Shown here piece by piece: positions 1-11,135 of a stretch of DNA of 64,000 nucleotides (position 1 is the first letter of the stretch; each line of letters opens with the position of its first letter). Both the position numbers and the translations under genes were made by a program. Below the pieces are notes generated by a model that was given only the letters and a program-made list of their open reading frames with translations, had not been told where the DNA came from and did no database searches. The DNA is from Eudorina sp. 2006-703-Eu-15 (taxonomy: Eukaryota; Chlorophyta; Chlorophyceae; Chlamydomonadales; Volvocaceae): assembly GCA_003117195.1 (NCBI GenBank), contig BDSI01000105.1, forward strand, positions 400,867 through 464,866, given 5' to 3'.

Positions 1-383
1 AACGGCGTCAGCTCCAGCCCGGAGGTGCTCGCGTTCCGATCCCCGGGCCCGCAGCCAGCTGTGCAGGGCCACAGACACACGCATCCTCAACCAGTCCGAC
101 ACAGACCCATCCACAGACCGTCAAATAGCGATGACACATACAAACCCTGCACTCCATTGCCATAGTCCCCGGGCGGACAGGGAAATTAGGAAGCTTGCGT
201 CATACCGCTCCACCTGCCAGCCATGTCCTTTTGCCGCGCAGCCATGCATGGTTACGAGTGCAGTGCGCGAGCCGCTCGCCGGCACGTGCAGCCGCACCCG
301 CAGCTGGAATGCTTCAACTCTGCGCTGCGCTCTGGAGCCTCGAGCAACCAGGCCGATGCTCAAACAGCAGCACACTTGCCGCG

Positions 384-649
384 AGCAGCCCCTGCACCCG
401 TGCTCGCGGTGGCATGCAGCCCGCACCGCCTCGCACCCAGTCAGCCTCGCTTGCCGTGTGGCGGGCATTGGCAGCAGCCGGCCTCCGCCCCCACAGACAT
501 TCCCGCTTATTTCAAAAGCAGCCCCTGCACCCGTGCTCGCGGTGGCATGCAGCCCGCACCGCCTCGCACCCAGTCAGCCTCGCTTGCCGTGTGGTGGGCA
601 TTGGCAGCAGCCGGCCTCCGCCCCCACAGACATGCCCGCTTATTTCAAA
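384..649. repeat. 133-bp tandem duplication
   Basis: Two adjacent copies, at 384-516 and 517-649, each begin with agcagcccctgcacc and end near cgcttatttcaaa. They differ at only a few bases (for example gcggg versus gtggg, and attccc versus atgccc), so the duplication is recent. It lies in the 3' flank of the minus-strand gene that ends at 994. Open frames across this part are products of the repeat and GC bias. I see no gene in 1-990. Confidence 0.9.
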
Positions 650-993
650 TTCTACACAGCTAGATACGTGCATGCATCGCTGCTTGGTTTCGCCGGGTAT
701 GCGTTCGGCCGCATCCCCATCTCCATCCTTCCACACCCCAACGCCCAGGGCGCCTGGGAGCCCTGACTACAATACAAGTCTACAACCGACTCCCAGCCGA
801 TGGAGGCTGGCATCCAACGTGGTCTACGGCTCAACATCCCCACCTCCGCAACACCCGCAAACAGACAGTCCCTACGCCCTCGCCCTCCGACACGAACCGC
901 TGTTAAATTACCTATATTACAGTGGGGACCCGCTGCGGGGTCATCGGCGCACCCGCCCAAACCTGCGGGACAACTCTCAATTCCGCCAAACGC

Positions 994-3900
994 CTACAAC
1001 CGGCGGTTTGGGCAGTCCCTGGCCCAATGACCCAGCTGGTTGCATCGGAAGCACTCCCCGCCTGGCCGCTCCCAGGGCGCCAGGTACTGGTAGGCTTGCC
1101 GCGGGGGTGACCCGGAGGGAGCTTGCGGCCCCGGAGGCTCCTGCGGCGGCGGCTGTGGGGCTGAGGCGGCAGCCATCATCGTCCACGCCTGCTGGTGCTG
1201 GTGCTGGCGCTGATGCTGGTGCTGATACTGGTGCTCGTGATGCTGCTGGTGGTGATGCTGCAGAGGCGCCTGCGGTGGCGGCGCCGGGTGTTGTGGCTGC
1301 GGCTGAGTTGAAGACAGGTTGGCCACCACCGCCGCGGACGCCGAGTTCAGACGCTGCACAAGGCTGCCGACGCCGCCGCCTCGCAGGCTCAGATCCGCCG
1401 CGAGGTACGGTTGCGCCTGCGTCGGGGCCTGCGTCATGGCGGCACCGGCCGCTGGCGTACCCCAAGCAGCTTCCGCCGCCGCCTCCGCCGCCACCCGCTC
1501 CGCCAGCGCCAGTGCGGGACTTGGGACCACGGCCGATGGCACTGGCAGCGCCTGCGGGGCTGGCTGCGGGCAGGACCGCTCGTATGACACCACCACCTCC
1601 TCCGCCGCCTGCGCCTCCCGCCGCTCCTGACCAATAGGGCTGACTGCTCCGCTGCCTCGGCGCCTCCAGTCCGGACTGGTGCCGGCGGTCGCAGGGCCCG
1701 CCACCGCTCCAGGCCTGGCCTGGGTGGGGTGTTCTCGGGGGACCTCGACCTCGTCCCCACTGCTGCTGTCCAGGAGCTCCACCACAAGGACCTCCCGCCG
1801 CCGCGGGCTGCCGGCGGCGGCGGCGCCCACCGATGCCGAGGCCGTCGTCGCCGCCGCCGCCGCTGCTGAAGGCCGCGGGGCAGCACGTCGCTCCTGCGAC
1901 CCTGCCGGCTGGCTGCCACTGCGCGGCGTCAGCAGCTCTGATATCTTCAACTGGCGGCCGCTGCCGACCCATGGCCGTGGCGACGTCCCTGCCCCGGCCA
2001 ACGGCGTGCCCAGGTCCGCCCGGGATGCGGCGGCGGCCGCCGCCGCCGCGGCAGCCGCACGTTCCGCCGCAGCTGAGGCGGCGGCCGCGGCCGCATTCGC
2101 GGCGGCCGCGCGAGCATGTGCCGCGGCGGCTTCTTGCGCGGCGGTGGCGGCCGCCGCCGCTGCCGCGGCAGCAGCGTCGGCGCGCTTGCGGCGGGTGGAT
2201 TCCCGCACGTCAACCACGTGAGGTGCCGACGCGACACCCGCAGCGCCAGCCCCGCCGCCTCCACCTCCGCCTCCGCCCAAATCCCCTGACTCGTCGTCCT
2301 CAATCACCCGCCGCCTTAACCGCGGCTTCGGCGGTGCCTTGGCCGCTCGCCTCGGCGCGCCCACATTGCCGTCATCGTCGTCATCGTCATCACCGCCGCC
2401 CTCACCATCGCCGCCAGCAGTATCGTCCCCGATACCGTCCCCGTCGTCCTCGCCGCCCTCCTCCTCCTCCTCCCCCTCCTCCTGCTTCTCATCCTCTCCA
2501 CCCTCCTCTTCTTCTTCCTCCTCCTCCTCCTCCTCCTCCTCGCCGTCTTCGGGTGGAATGTTGGGGACATCTGACTCATAGCCGTCGGGGGAGTCGTGCA
2601 GCTCGTACATCGCGTCCGCCACCTGGTAACAACAACATGCAGCCACAGTATGACAGCAAGGGGCATTATGGATGACAACCTACGTAACAGGGAAGCAGCG
2701 ATGGAACACATCTGGCCGTCCAACCATAAAAACCATGATGATTACAGTAGGCTGTCAAGGCAGGGCCGCCCCTGGAGGCGTCGAAAAGCTCCAGATATGC
2801 TGTATGCGTCGCCGTGGCTCCGGAGCAACGGCACCGGGCCACACACTGACCCGAAAGGGAAGGCACCAAACCCTCGAGGCTGTCTGGCGCAGGCAGCGCA
2901 GCACCTCATCTGCTCCCGACCGTCCCCCGCCCGGTCCCGAGCCACACGAATCGCCTCGGCGCACGACATTCCGCAGCGGCCTTTCGGTCTCTCTGTCCCC
3001 CACCGCCCACCCGTTTCGGGGCGGAAGTAAACCGTTCGACAGTAAATCATCTGGTCATTTGTTAGCGCAAGCCATCTTCGTCGCCGGTGGCCCGCCCCGC
3101 AACTTGGGCTCGGCTCCGGGCCCGCCGGCTGCTACCTCCCGACCCAACCTGGACCCCGCAGCCCCTCCAGCCCCCGCACTCACCATCCTGCCCGGATTGA
3201 ACCGGTTGTCCTTGCAGTTCTGTGACATGTACAGCTTCTCCGCAGCGTAGTTGATATCCTTGTACTTGTTGTAAATCGCGGTCAGGTACTTGCGGTCGTT
3301 GCTCAGGATGTTGAGCATCGCCCAGGAGCGGATCTGGTCGGGCAGGAAGTAGTTGGGATCCCTGAGGTTGTACGGGGGTACGGGCGTACGGAGGTACGGG
3401 CAAGGGCAGATCTCACGGGCGAGGGGAATCTGCAAGGGCGCCAGCAGCAAGCAACCGTTGGAACAAGCAACCGTTGAAACAAGCACCGTTGAAACAAGCA
3501 ACCATTGCAAGTGTCAGGGACGGTACGGCACACGGCACCCGTACAGCAGATGAGTCACCGCCACTCTCGGGCCCCCATCCGCTGCTGGTACGCCCCCGTG
3601 CCGGCTTCACTCGAGTCAGTACCTTCCGCACCGCCGCCTGCGCCGTGGCCCCACGGGCTTTCTCCTGCCCTGCCCGCCCGCGCGCCTCACCCTGGCCGCA
3701 GATATCCCCTCACCCTGGCCGCAGATATCCCCTCACCCTGGCCGCAGATATCCCCTCACCCTGGCCGCAGATATCCCCTCACCCTGGCCGCAGATATCCC
3801 CTCACCCTGGCCGCAGATATCCCCTCACCCTGGCCGCAGATATCCCCTCACCCTGGCCGCAGATATCCCCTCACCCTGGCCGCAGATATCGATATCCCCT

Positions 3901-6900
3901 CACCCTGGCCGCAGATATCCCCTCAACAGGAACTTGAGCCGCCGCTTGAGCGCCGACATCAGCCAGCGCTTGAAGTGCATGAGGGCGTGCATGAGCACGA
4001 TGCGCTCGCAGCACAAGCCGCCCGCCAGGAACTCCCGGGCCCTGCGCTTCCGCGCCTCCTCCGCCGCCTCCCTCTCCTTCCGGGTCAACGGCCACGCCCC
4101 CTCTCCGGCGACCTCCTCCTCCTCTTCCTCCTCCTCCTCCTCCTCCTCTTCCTTGCCGTCCACGGGCTCACCCACCAGATGGAGGGTATGCAGCGTATGA
4201 GTCCTGGGGTGGGGTAGGCGCGACAAGGGGCATCCGGGGATGTTCTGAGGAAGAACCCGCCCAACCCGGTGGGGGCATCCGGTGGTGGGTGTAGGGGGAC
4301 AGGCACACGGAGCGGGGGCGGGGGCATCGCACGTTCGCACCCGACGGCCGGGGACCCCACCCGGTGACCAAACGGATCGGGACAAGCCAACTTGCTCCAT
4401 CGCCCCTCAATGCTCTGGCCCGCACCATACACCAATCCAACAAGCCTATCCTGCCCTGGCCTGCCCTGGCCTGGCCTGGCCTGCCCTGGCCTGCCCTGGC
4501 CTGCCCTGGCCTGCCCTGGCCTGCCCTGGCCTGGCCTGGCCTGGCCCGCCCTGGCCTGCTGGTTCACCAGTGACCCGGGCCTCTCCCGGGGCCCTTCCCG
4601 CCCCCGGCTGCATCGCATGCCGCCCACCCGCATGCGGTCGTGTTCCAGCCCGCCAGTCAGTCACCGGTGTGCGATGTGCCAACGGGTCCACCTCACCTCC
4701 GCGCGTGGCAAATGTCGCAGGCCGGCTCCTCCTCATCGAGACCCAGGTGCGGCCCCCTGGGGCGGGGTGGGGTGCGGTGGGGTATTTTGGGGTGGGTTGT
4801 GGGGTGGGGTGGGGTGAGGCGGGGTCACGATGCGCACATGGAGCATTATGTGCTCTCCACGTGCCAACGTCTCCACGCGAGAACGACATGCCCCTCTCGA
4901 ACCGTGCGCGCATGTGGAGACAACTCCGCGCGCGCGTGTGTTCCTGTGCCGCAGTGTAGGCCTGTGGGTCTCCGGGTACTGAGTCGTCGGATACCGTTGC
5001 GCGAATCGGGATGTCCTGCATCCATCCATCGGCGCGCAGTGCCGCCTCACCCGTACTGCATTTCCTCCTCCATCTTCCTCAGGATCGCCTCCTGCGCGGC
5101 CGCCGTACCGGCCCTGCCGAAGAACTGCGCCGGGGTCATGCCGTCGATCAGCAGCGTGGGGTAGCGCTCCAGCGCCCTGTGGCGGGTGCGGACCGGGGGG
5201 GCCGGACGTCGCCGTCACCGGGCAAGGGGCTGGCGGGCCGACGTCGCCGTCACCGGGCAAGGGGCTGGCGGGCCGGACGTCGCCGTCACCGGGCAAGGGG
5301 CTGGCGGGCCGACGTCACCGTCACCGGGCAAGGGGCTGGCGGGCCGGACAACAAGGATGACGACGGCGACGACGGCAGCCAGCGTTTTCAGAGCAGTGTG
5401 GGTATGTGGGGTGGGGTGGGGTGGCTGAGCCGGCAGGGACTCCAGGAAGGGCCCGTCACGTTGCGCCATACCACTTACGTGAGGAGCCCAAGCTTCGTGA
5501 CAGCATAGACCCAGTTGTACGATTTGGTCCGTTCCCTGCGCGGTCACACACGCACACACGCACACACAGAGTTTCACCGGTTGGGGGTCGTCGTTCTGGA
5601 GCTGACTGTAGCAACTCATTGGTTCCTACCGTATCACCATCGCCAAAGGGCTTTTGCTGTCTCGCGGCTCAGTTCTGCCCTAATACATAGTTTCACCGTT
5701 GCATAGGTACGCGTGCGCTGTCGGGATCTGTGACGCGCATCCCACACGGTCGCTAGGGCAGGTGCAAGCCCACGATGGCCCACGATAGCGAGGGTGCAAG
5801 CCCACGATAGCAATGCCGGTCGACCTACATGAAGCCCCGCCCAACGCCCCCTCCCACATGTCCTCCCTCCTTGCATGAATGACCAAGCGGATTGAAACGC
5901 GCAGGGCCGGCCCCGATCAGTCCGGTCAGGCAGGTCAGTCCGGTCAGTCCGTCAGTCCGGTCAGTCCGTCAGTCCGGTCAGTCCGGTCAGTCCGGTCGGA
6001 TCCCGCCGTACCGCCGCCAGCGCCTCCAGCCCCCAGGGCCGTGGACGCCGCTCCAGCGGTACGGCAGTCTTGCGTTGACCCATGCGGTCCGCGCATCCAC
6101 TGTCACCCTCGACCTCCCTCCTGGAACTCCGTTTAGGGTCCCCTACGCCCTGGGGCCTGGCCCTTCCCGATCCTCCACCCATCGTTCCTAATTCAGCCCT
6201 CCCAATCCCCATCTCCCCCCGTGACCACCCACCTGCGGTCCTTCAACTCGGTCTCGAAGTGGCTACGAACAGCGCAGCACACCGCAGCACAGCACAGCAC
6301 AGCACAGCACAGCAGCCCGGGGGCCGTCACGGGCGACACCACGAGACGCCAGCGGGCGCAAGCCGCTGGAGAGGTCAAGAGAGGTCGAGAGGGAGGAGGT
6401 GTGGAGGGCGGCCCCGGCTGCGAGATGGCCCACAGCACCGCCCCGTCTCGCAGCCCCCCACCCCCGGCTGGCCCACCACCCAGCCGCCCCGCCCAACCCT
6501 CCCCGCCCCGGCCAGTCCCCACTCTCACCTGCACCGGACCTTCAAGTCCATCTTCATCTGCAGCAGGTCCTCCTCGCTCTCCCCCGCCTCACCCACCCTC
6601 AGGTTCAGCAGCTCGCACAGCATGGGGGTCTGCGTGCGAATCAGCGTTGGCGTGAGCGTGAGCGCACGTTGGGGTGTGTGGGGGAGGGAACAGCGAGTTG
6701 GTCAAATCAATGCCGGATGCCGGGGGTTCGGGATTGCAGTGCAATGCAGGGCAGTACTAAAGTCGGTCACCTGCGAGACGAATGAGCCAGGGGGTGCCGG
6801 CGGAGGATTTCCCCGGCGCCCACCCCCTTTGAGGGGCTCCGTTTGTTCACCCCGTCGTCCGCTTCCTTCGCCCGGTAACAGCCTCCCAGGCCCGGGGCAA

Positions 6901-9064
6901 GTCCCACATCATCGCGCCTCCCAGCCGGGTCCTAGCCGTGGTCAACCTTTGATGGCCCTCTTCAACCCAGGCCCCAGCACCCACCCACCGACCCACCCAC
7001 CACCCAGGACTTGAAGTTCTCCAGCATGTCCGAGTGCATCTTGCCAAGGATGGGCGACCGCATCGCCGCCCGACCGCCACCCGCCGGCAGGCCGGACGCG
7101 GCGACCGCGCCGCGCCTGCCGCCGCGGCCCCTCTTCCCAGGCGGCGGCGTCCGCGGCCCCGCCTCCTCCTCTGAAGGCAAGCCGTCATCGCTCGCCTCGC
7201 CCTCCTCCACCTCCCCGTCATCAATGAAGCTGTCGTCATCATCATCGCCGTCGTCGCCGCCCTCCTGCTCCCCCGCTGCCGCTTGCGCCTGCGCTTTGCC
7301 GCCCCGCCCGCGCCCGCGCCCCCGCCCACGCCGCCGGCCGCCCGTCTTGTTACCCGTCGCCGCCGCCCCACCGCTGCCGCCCGCGCCGCCGCCCATCTCG
7401 ACCTCCTCCAACTCGTCCTCCAGCTCGCGCTCCGCCGCCGCCGCGTCCTCCTCCTCTTCATCCGCGCTGTCGTACATTGCGTGCGCCGCCACCTCCGCAT
7501 CCCCGTCCTCGTCCAAGCCAGGGTGCATCCGGTACACGCGACGTCGACGCTCCCGGGCAGCACCTCGCCCTGGCCCCTCCTCCTCCTCCTCCACATCCCC
7601 CTCCTCGTCCTCGTCGCCGCCGCTACCGTTGTTGTCCGGGAGCTCTGCATCAAAACACACACGGGCAAGTGGTTTGGGTCGGGCGGGTTTTCCTCGCTGA
7701 GAACACACACGGCACGGGTGGGCTTCTCATTAAACACACGGCACAGCACCGCGGGGTAGTCTGCAAACGCCATAGGGACGACCCCACGCAAGGGTGCATG
7801 GTCCTAAGCCCTCCACCTCCCCGTATGCTCGGGCAGTCAGCGCAGCACATCGTACCAACCAGTTCGTACCGTCCCTCTTCCACCCTCTACCCCGGCGCGA
7901 CACCCGGCAGCCTCCGGAGCTCCTCCCCACCTTCCAGCGCGCCCTCCAGCCGCCTCCGGGCCCGTTCCCGCAGCTCCTCCGCCGTCACCTGCTGCCGAAC
8001 AGCAGGCGCCCGCAGGCTGCGCGGAGTGCCGCCGGCGCGGCCCGCATCGGCGCCGCCGCCGCCGGCGCCGCGGCCAGAGGTACCATCGGCCCTTCGCAAC
8101 CGCCCGGCCCTTGGTTGCACCGCCGCTGCTGCTGCTGCTGCTGTTGCTGCGTCGCCATCATCGACGTCTTCAGAGTCCTCCAGCGCCTCCTCCCGCGCCC
8201 CGTCCTCCGCCTTGGCCGCCTCCTGCCGCGCCGCTGCGCGGAGCCGTCGCCGGCCGCTGTGCCTGGCCGCCGACGCGGCACCGCATCTGCCTGGACGCCC
8301 CCGCGCGTCGCCGCGTCCGTCCTCCTCCCGTTCGTCCTCCTCCTCCTCTTCCGCACCCGCCTCACCCGCACCCCTCAATCCGCTGCCCGTTGCTGCCTTC
8401 CGCGGAAGCCTTCCTGGCTTCCCGCGCCCCGCCTTTCCTGCCCGTGTGCCCGCGACCTCCTCGTCGCCGCCGCTGCTGTCCTCCGCTGACTCAAGGTACG
8501 CCCCCCGGGTCGGGGCAGACTTCTGGCGCTTCTTCGCGGCAGAGCCCCCACGGGCGGCTGCACTCCTGGGGCGCGGCTTCACAACTTCCTCCTCCTCTTC
8601 TTCCTCCTCCTCCTCCGCCTCCTCCTTCTCGTTGTCGTCCTCCTCCCTGTCCTCGTCCTCAATCTCTTCATCGCTACCATCCCCCTCCTCCTGCGCGTCC
8701 TGGTAGTCCGGGTCCGAGTCACTCGCCCTCCGCGAGCGCGTCCCCGAGCACCGCCGTTCACCCCCCGCCCTGTCGGCGCCGCGCGCATGGCGCCCCCGCT
8801 GCCGCTGTTGCGGCTGCGACCGCGCCTGCTGTTGCTGTTGCTGCTGCTGCCTGGCGCTGCGGCGCCGAGGGGGCTGCACCTCCTCCTCCCCCTCCTCCTG
8901 GCCCTTCTCCTCCGCCGGCCGCTCGCTGCCCCTCAGCCGCTTCCGCAGGCGCGGCGACTCCCTCGTCGGGTGCTCCTCCTCATCCTGCGGATGTTGCTGT
9001 TGCGGTTGCTTTGCAGCGCCGCGTCGCGCGCGGCCGCCACGCATTCCGCGGCCTCCCGGTGACT

Positions 9065-9104
<40 letters not shown>

Positions 9105-10730
9105 GGGGGTAACGCGGTCCTCACCGCCCCCGTCCGCGCCCGCTGCGGCTGCAGCCGCAGCCGCGGCGTCCCCTCTGCGGGTACGTACAGGCGCAGGTAC
9201 GTTTCCCGCCGCCCCTCCATCCCCGTGGGCCCCGCGGCCTCCTCCTGCGGCGTCCGTCGCCGTCGCCGCCGGTGCCGCAACCTTCGCCTTGGCGCGGCCG
9301 CTGGCGGCGCCGTCACCGCCCCGCGACCGCAACCCGTACCTGCCGCCCGGTTTCTCCTCGGCGGCGCCCGTGTCGCCTGCAGCGGCTGCACGGGCTGGTA
9401 CTTGGGCAACGGCGCGACTTTGGCTCACGGGCACCTTCCGTACAAGTACGACGTCATCGTCATCGTCGTCATCGTCGTCATCGCCGCCGCCGCTACCTTT
9501 GCCGACTGCGCCGTCCGCGCCACCGCGACCTCCGCTTTCGATGGAAATCCCGCCGCTGCCTTCACGATCGGCAACTCCATGGGGACATGACTTGCAGCGT
9601 GGCGCTTTGGCACCGGCAGGCACACGCGACCCACGGGTCAGCCTGCCCGCACGTACATTCGCGCATGCTGCCCCAACCGGCGCGTCGCTGCCGTCCGGGT
9701 GCGACTCCGACTCCCGAGTACCTTCGAGCAACTCCAAAGCCTCCTGACCTGCAACACGCATGTCTGTATCCTCAGCTGGGGCGGCTGCCTGTGTCTCGAC
9801 TTGCGGCGGCGGCGGCGGCGGTAGCGCCGTCTGCTCCGCACAGGACTGCGGCGACGTGGCCGCTCCCTGCTGGGGCTCAGGCATGGACGGCGCCTCAGCC
9901 TCCGCAGTCGCTGGTTCGGGTGCACCAGAGGCCACGTCGGCGCCGCTGCCGCCGGGAAAATGCGACGGTGCCGCTGCTGTTGCTGCTGTTGCCGTTGCTG
10001 CTGGTGATTGTGCAGCTATTGACCGCAGCAATAGCCCGTCGTTGCCTACAGCCGCGGCTGCAGGTTCTGCTGCAACAAGGGCACCAGCGCTCGGCTTCTT
10101 CAGTAGGCCCGAGTCGGCATCAACACGACTGTCATCGCCCGTGTCAGCGCTTGTGATGAGCCGTTGGATGGCTGCTGCAGCTGCTGCGACTGAGTTGCGT
10201 CCAACGTCGTTGGCAGCGCCGTCGTCTTCGATGCCCCCGGGTTCCGGAATCTCCGCCTCAGGGCTCACAAGACGCTGCCGCTTGGTGCGTGGGGCCAGCA
10301 GCGCCCCTTCGCCGGACGGATCACCGATATTATTGGCGACAGTACCTGAGGTAAATACTTGTTGCAGGTGATGGTTGTTTGGCCCACTCGTATTGTTGCA
10401 AGCTGGCGCATGGGGCGCGTGGTCGGAACCTGTGCGGTCAGGTGGGAGGCTCAGCGACTGATAGAAGCCAGCAAAGCCGACCTGAGTTGGCTGGTCGTCA
10501 GCGTCCATTGACAGCATTGCAGTTCCAGCAGCGGTGTCGAGTGGCCCAGCTCTTGCGCATGGGCGGGCAGAGGCCATTGCCCCAAGCAAGGAAAGCACGC
10601 AAGGACACTGCGCCTCCACGGATCCACTGCTGCACGCTTGCACCAAAACGTTTGAGCTTGCAAAGGCTTGAGAGCCGTGCCAGCAGGCGGCAAGCGCGTT
10701 CTCAAGTTTTACTCCGGTGGTGGTGCACAA
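994..10730 (-). CDS. Acidic low-complexity protein with C-terminal CCHC zinc knuckle (multi-exon, family not recognised)
   Basis: This is a multi-exon gene read right to left; its function is not recognised. The N-terminal exon (about 7887-10730, up to 947 codons) is Ala/Gly/Glu/Asp-rich with many basic clusters, and an inner Met may be the true start. The next exon (about 7010-7660) has acidic blocks, an RGRGRG-type stretch and DDDSFIDDGEVEEGEASDD. Ordered segments follow in short exons near 6530-6630, 5045-5165 (LERYPTLLIDGMTPAQFFGR), 3930-4170 (ERIVLMHALMHFKRW) and 3184-3420 (NYFLPDQIRSWAMLNILS). The last exon (994-2622) holds Glu, Ala and His/Gln runs and ends in CFRCNQLGHWARDC, a CX2CX4HX4C knuckle that usually binds single-stranded nucleic acid. 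The acceptor at 2623 joins in phase after FNPGRM. A nuclear, nucleic-acid-linked role is inferred. The span could hold two genes, since the exon joins between 4170 and 7010 were not all phased. Confidence 0.6.
3685..3923. repeat. 23-bp intronic minisatellite (about 10 copies)
   Basis: Perfect or near-perfect 23-bp units (cctcaccctggccgcagatatcc) run head to tail, with one internal variation near 3891 (gatatcgatatcc). The array lies in an intron of the minus-strand gene, directly beside the exon that ends near 3930. The repeat boundary therefore sits at the splice-donor side of that exon. Confidence 0.95.
4450..4558. repeat. CCCTGGCCTG-type intronic minisatellite
   Basis: A roughly 105-bp tract of alternating ctgccctggc and ctggcctggc units, in an intron of the minus-strand zinc-knuckle gene. 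Short open frames through it are repeat artefacts. Confidence 0.9.
5205..5347. repeat. 35-36-bp intronic minisatellite (4 copies)
   Basis: Four units begin with gacgtc at 5205, 5240, 5276 and 5311 and contain gccgtcaccgggcaagggg. They lie just upstream, in transcript sense, of the exon at about 5045-5165, on the acceptor side of an intron of the minus-strand gene. Confidence 0.9.
5930..5998. repeat. CAGTCCGGT short tandem repeat
   Basis: Irregular tandem cagtccggt and cagtccgt units within a probable intron of the minus-strand gene. A further 5-bp agcac repeat lies near 6276-6312 in the same intronic region. Confidence 0.85.
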
Positions 10731-11135
10731 AACAGCTTAAACACGTAACGTTGTGCACCATTGTTCTGCAACGTAAGGCATAGACGATTCAACGAAATTG
10801 GGGATCTTCAATTTTGGCTGCATCGCTGGGGATAGCTCCTGCACAAAGTAACTGCATGATGCATCGAGGGTTATGTAATTAGAAACATGCTATACTACTG
10901 CACAACTGGCCGTGTCACCGCATCTGCTTTCCTTGAACAAGGATCACGTCTTGCTGTGCGCTGCATGAAATGCTTGCCACAATCCCTACATTACGGAAAC
11001 CCTGAGAAATGTGAGAAACGTCAGCATATATGCACACAATATCGAGCTTCACGTATCTCGTACCTATAAAGCAGCCCGAACGTTGCTGGGTCGTGTTACG
11101 GTCTTTCCACTTCTGAGAGTCTTTATCGATTGAGC
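10731..11135. promoter_or_regulatory. Shared intergenic region between divergent genes, TATA box at 11065-11070
   Basis: These 405 bp separate the 5' ends of the minus-strand zinc-knuckle gene and the plus-strand PELP1-like gene. They are clearly richer in A+T than both coding regions. TATAAA at 11065-11070 lies 66 bp upstream of the chosen ATG of the plus-strand gene, which fits a short 5' leader. No TATA box was seen for the minus-strand gene. A shared promoter is inferred from the head-to-head layout. Confidence 0.5.

Noticed and set aside
977..2675. Long antisense frames (331, 280 and 180 residues) over the last exon of the zinc-knuckle gene
   Set aside because: They mirror Ala/Glu/Gln tracts of the minus-strand exon and have no domain. 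GC-rich repeats keep all frames open.
7477..10156. Plus-strand frames of 230-400 residues (Pro/Ser/Arg-rich)
   Set aside because: They are complements of the acidic minus-strand exons and lack conserved motifs.
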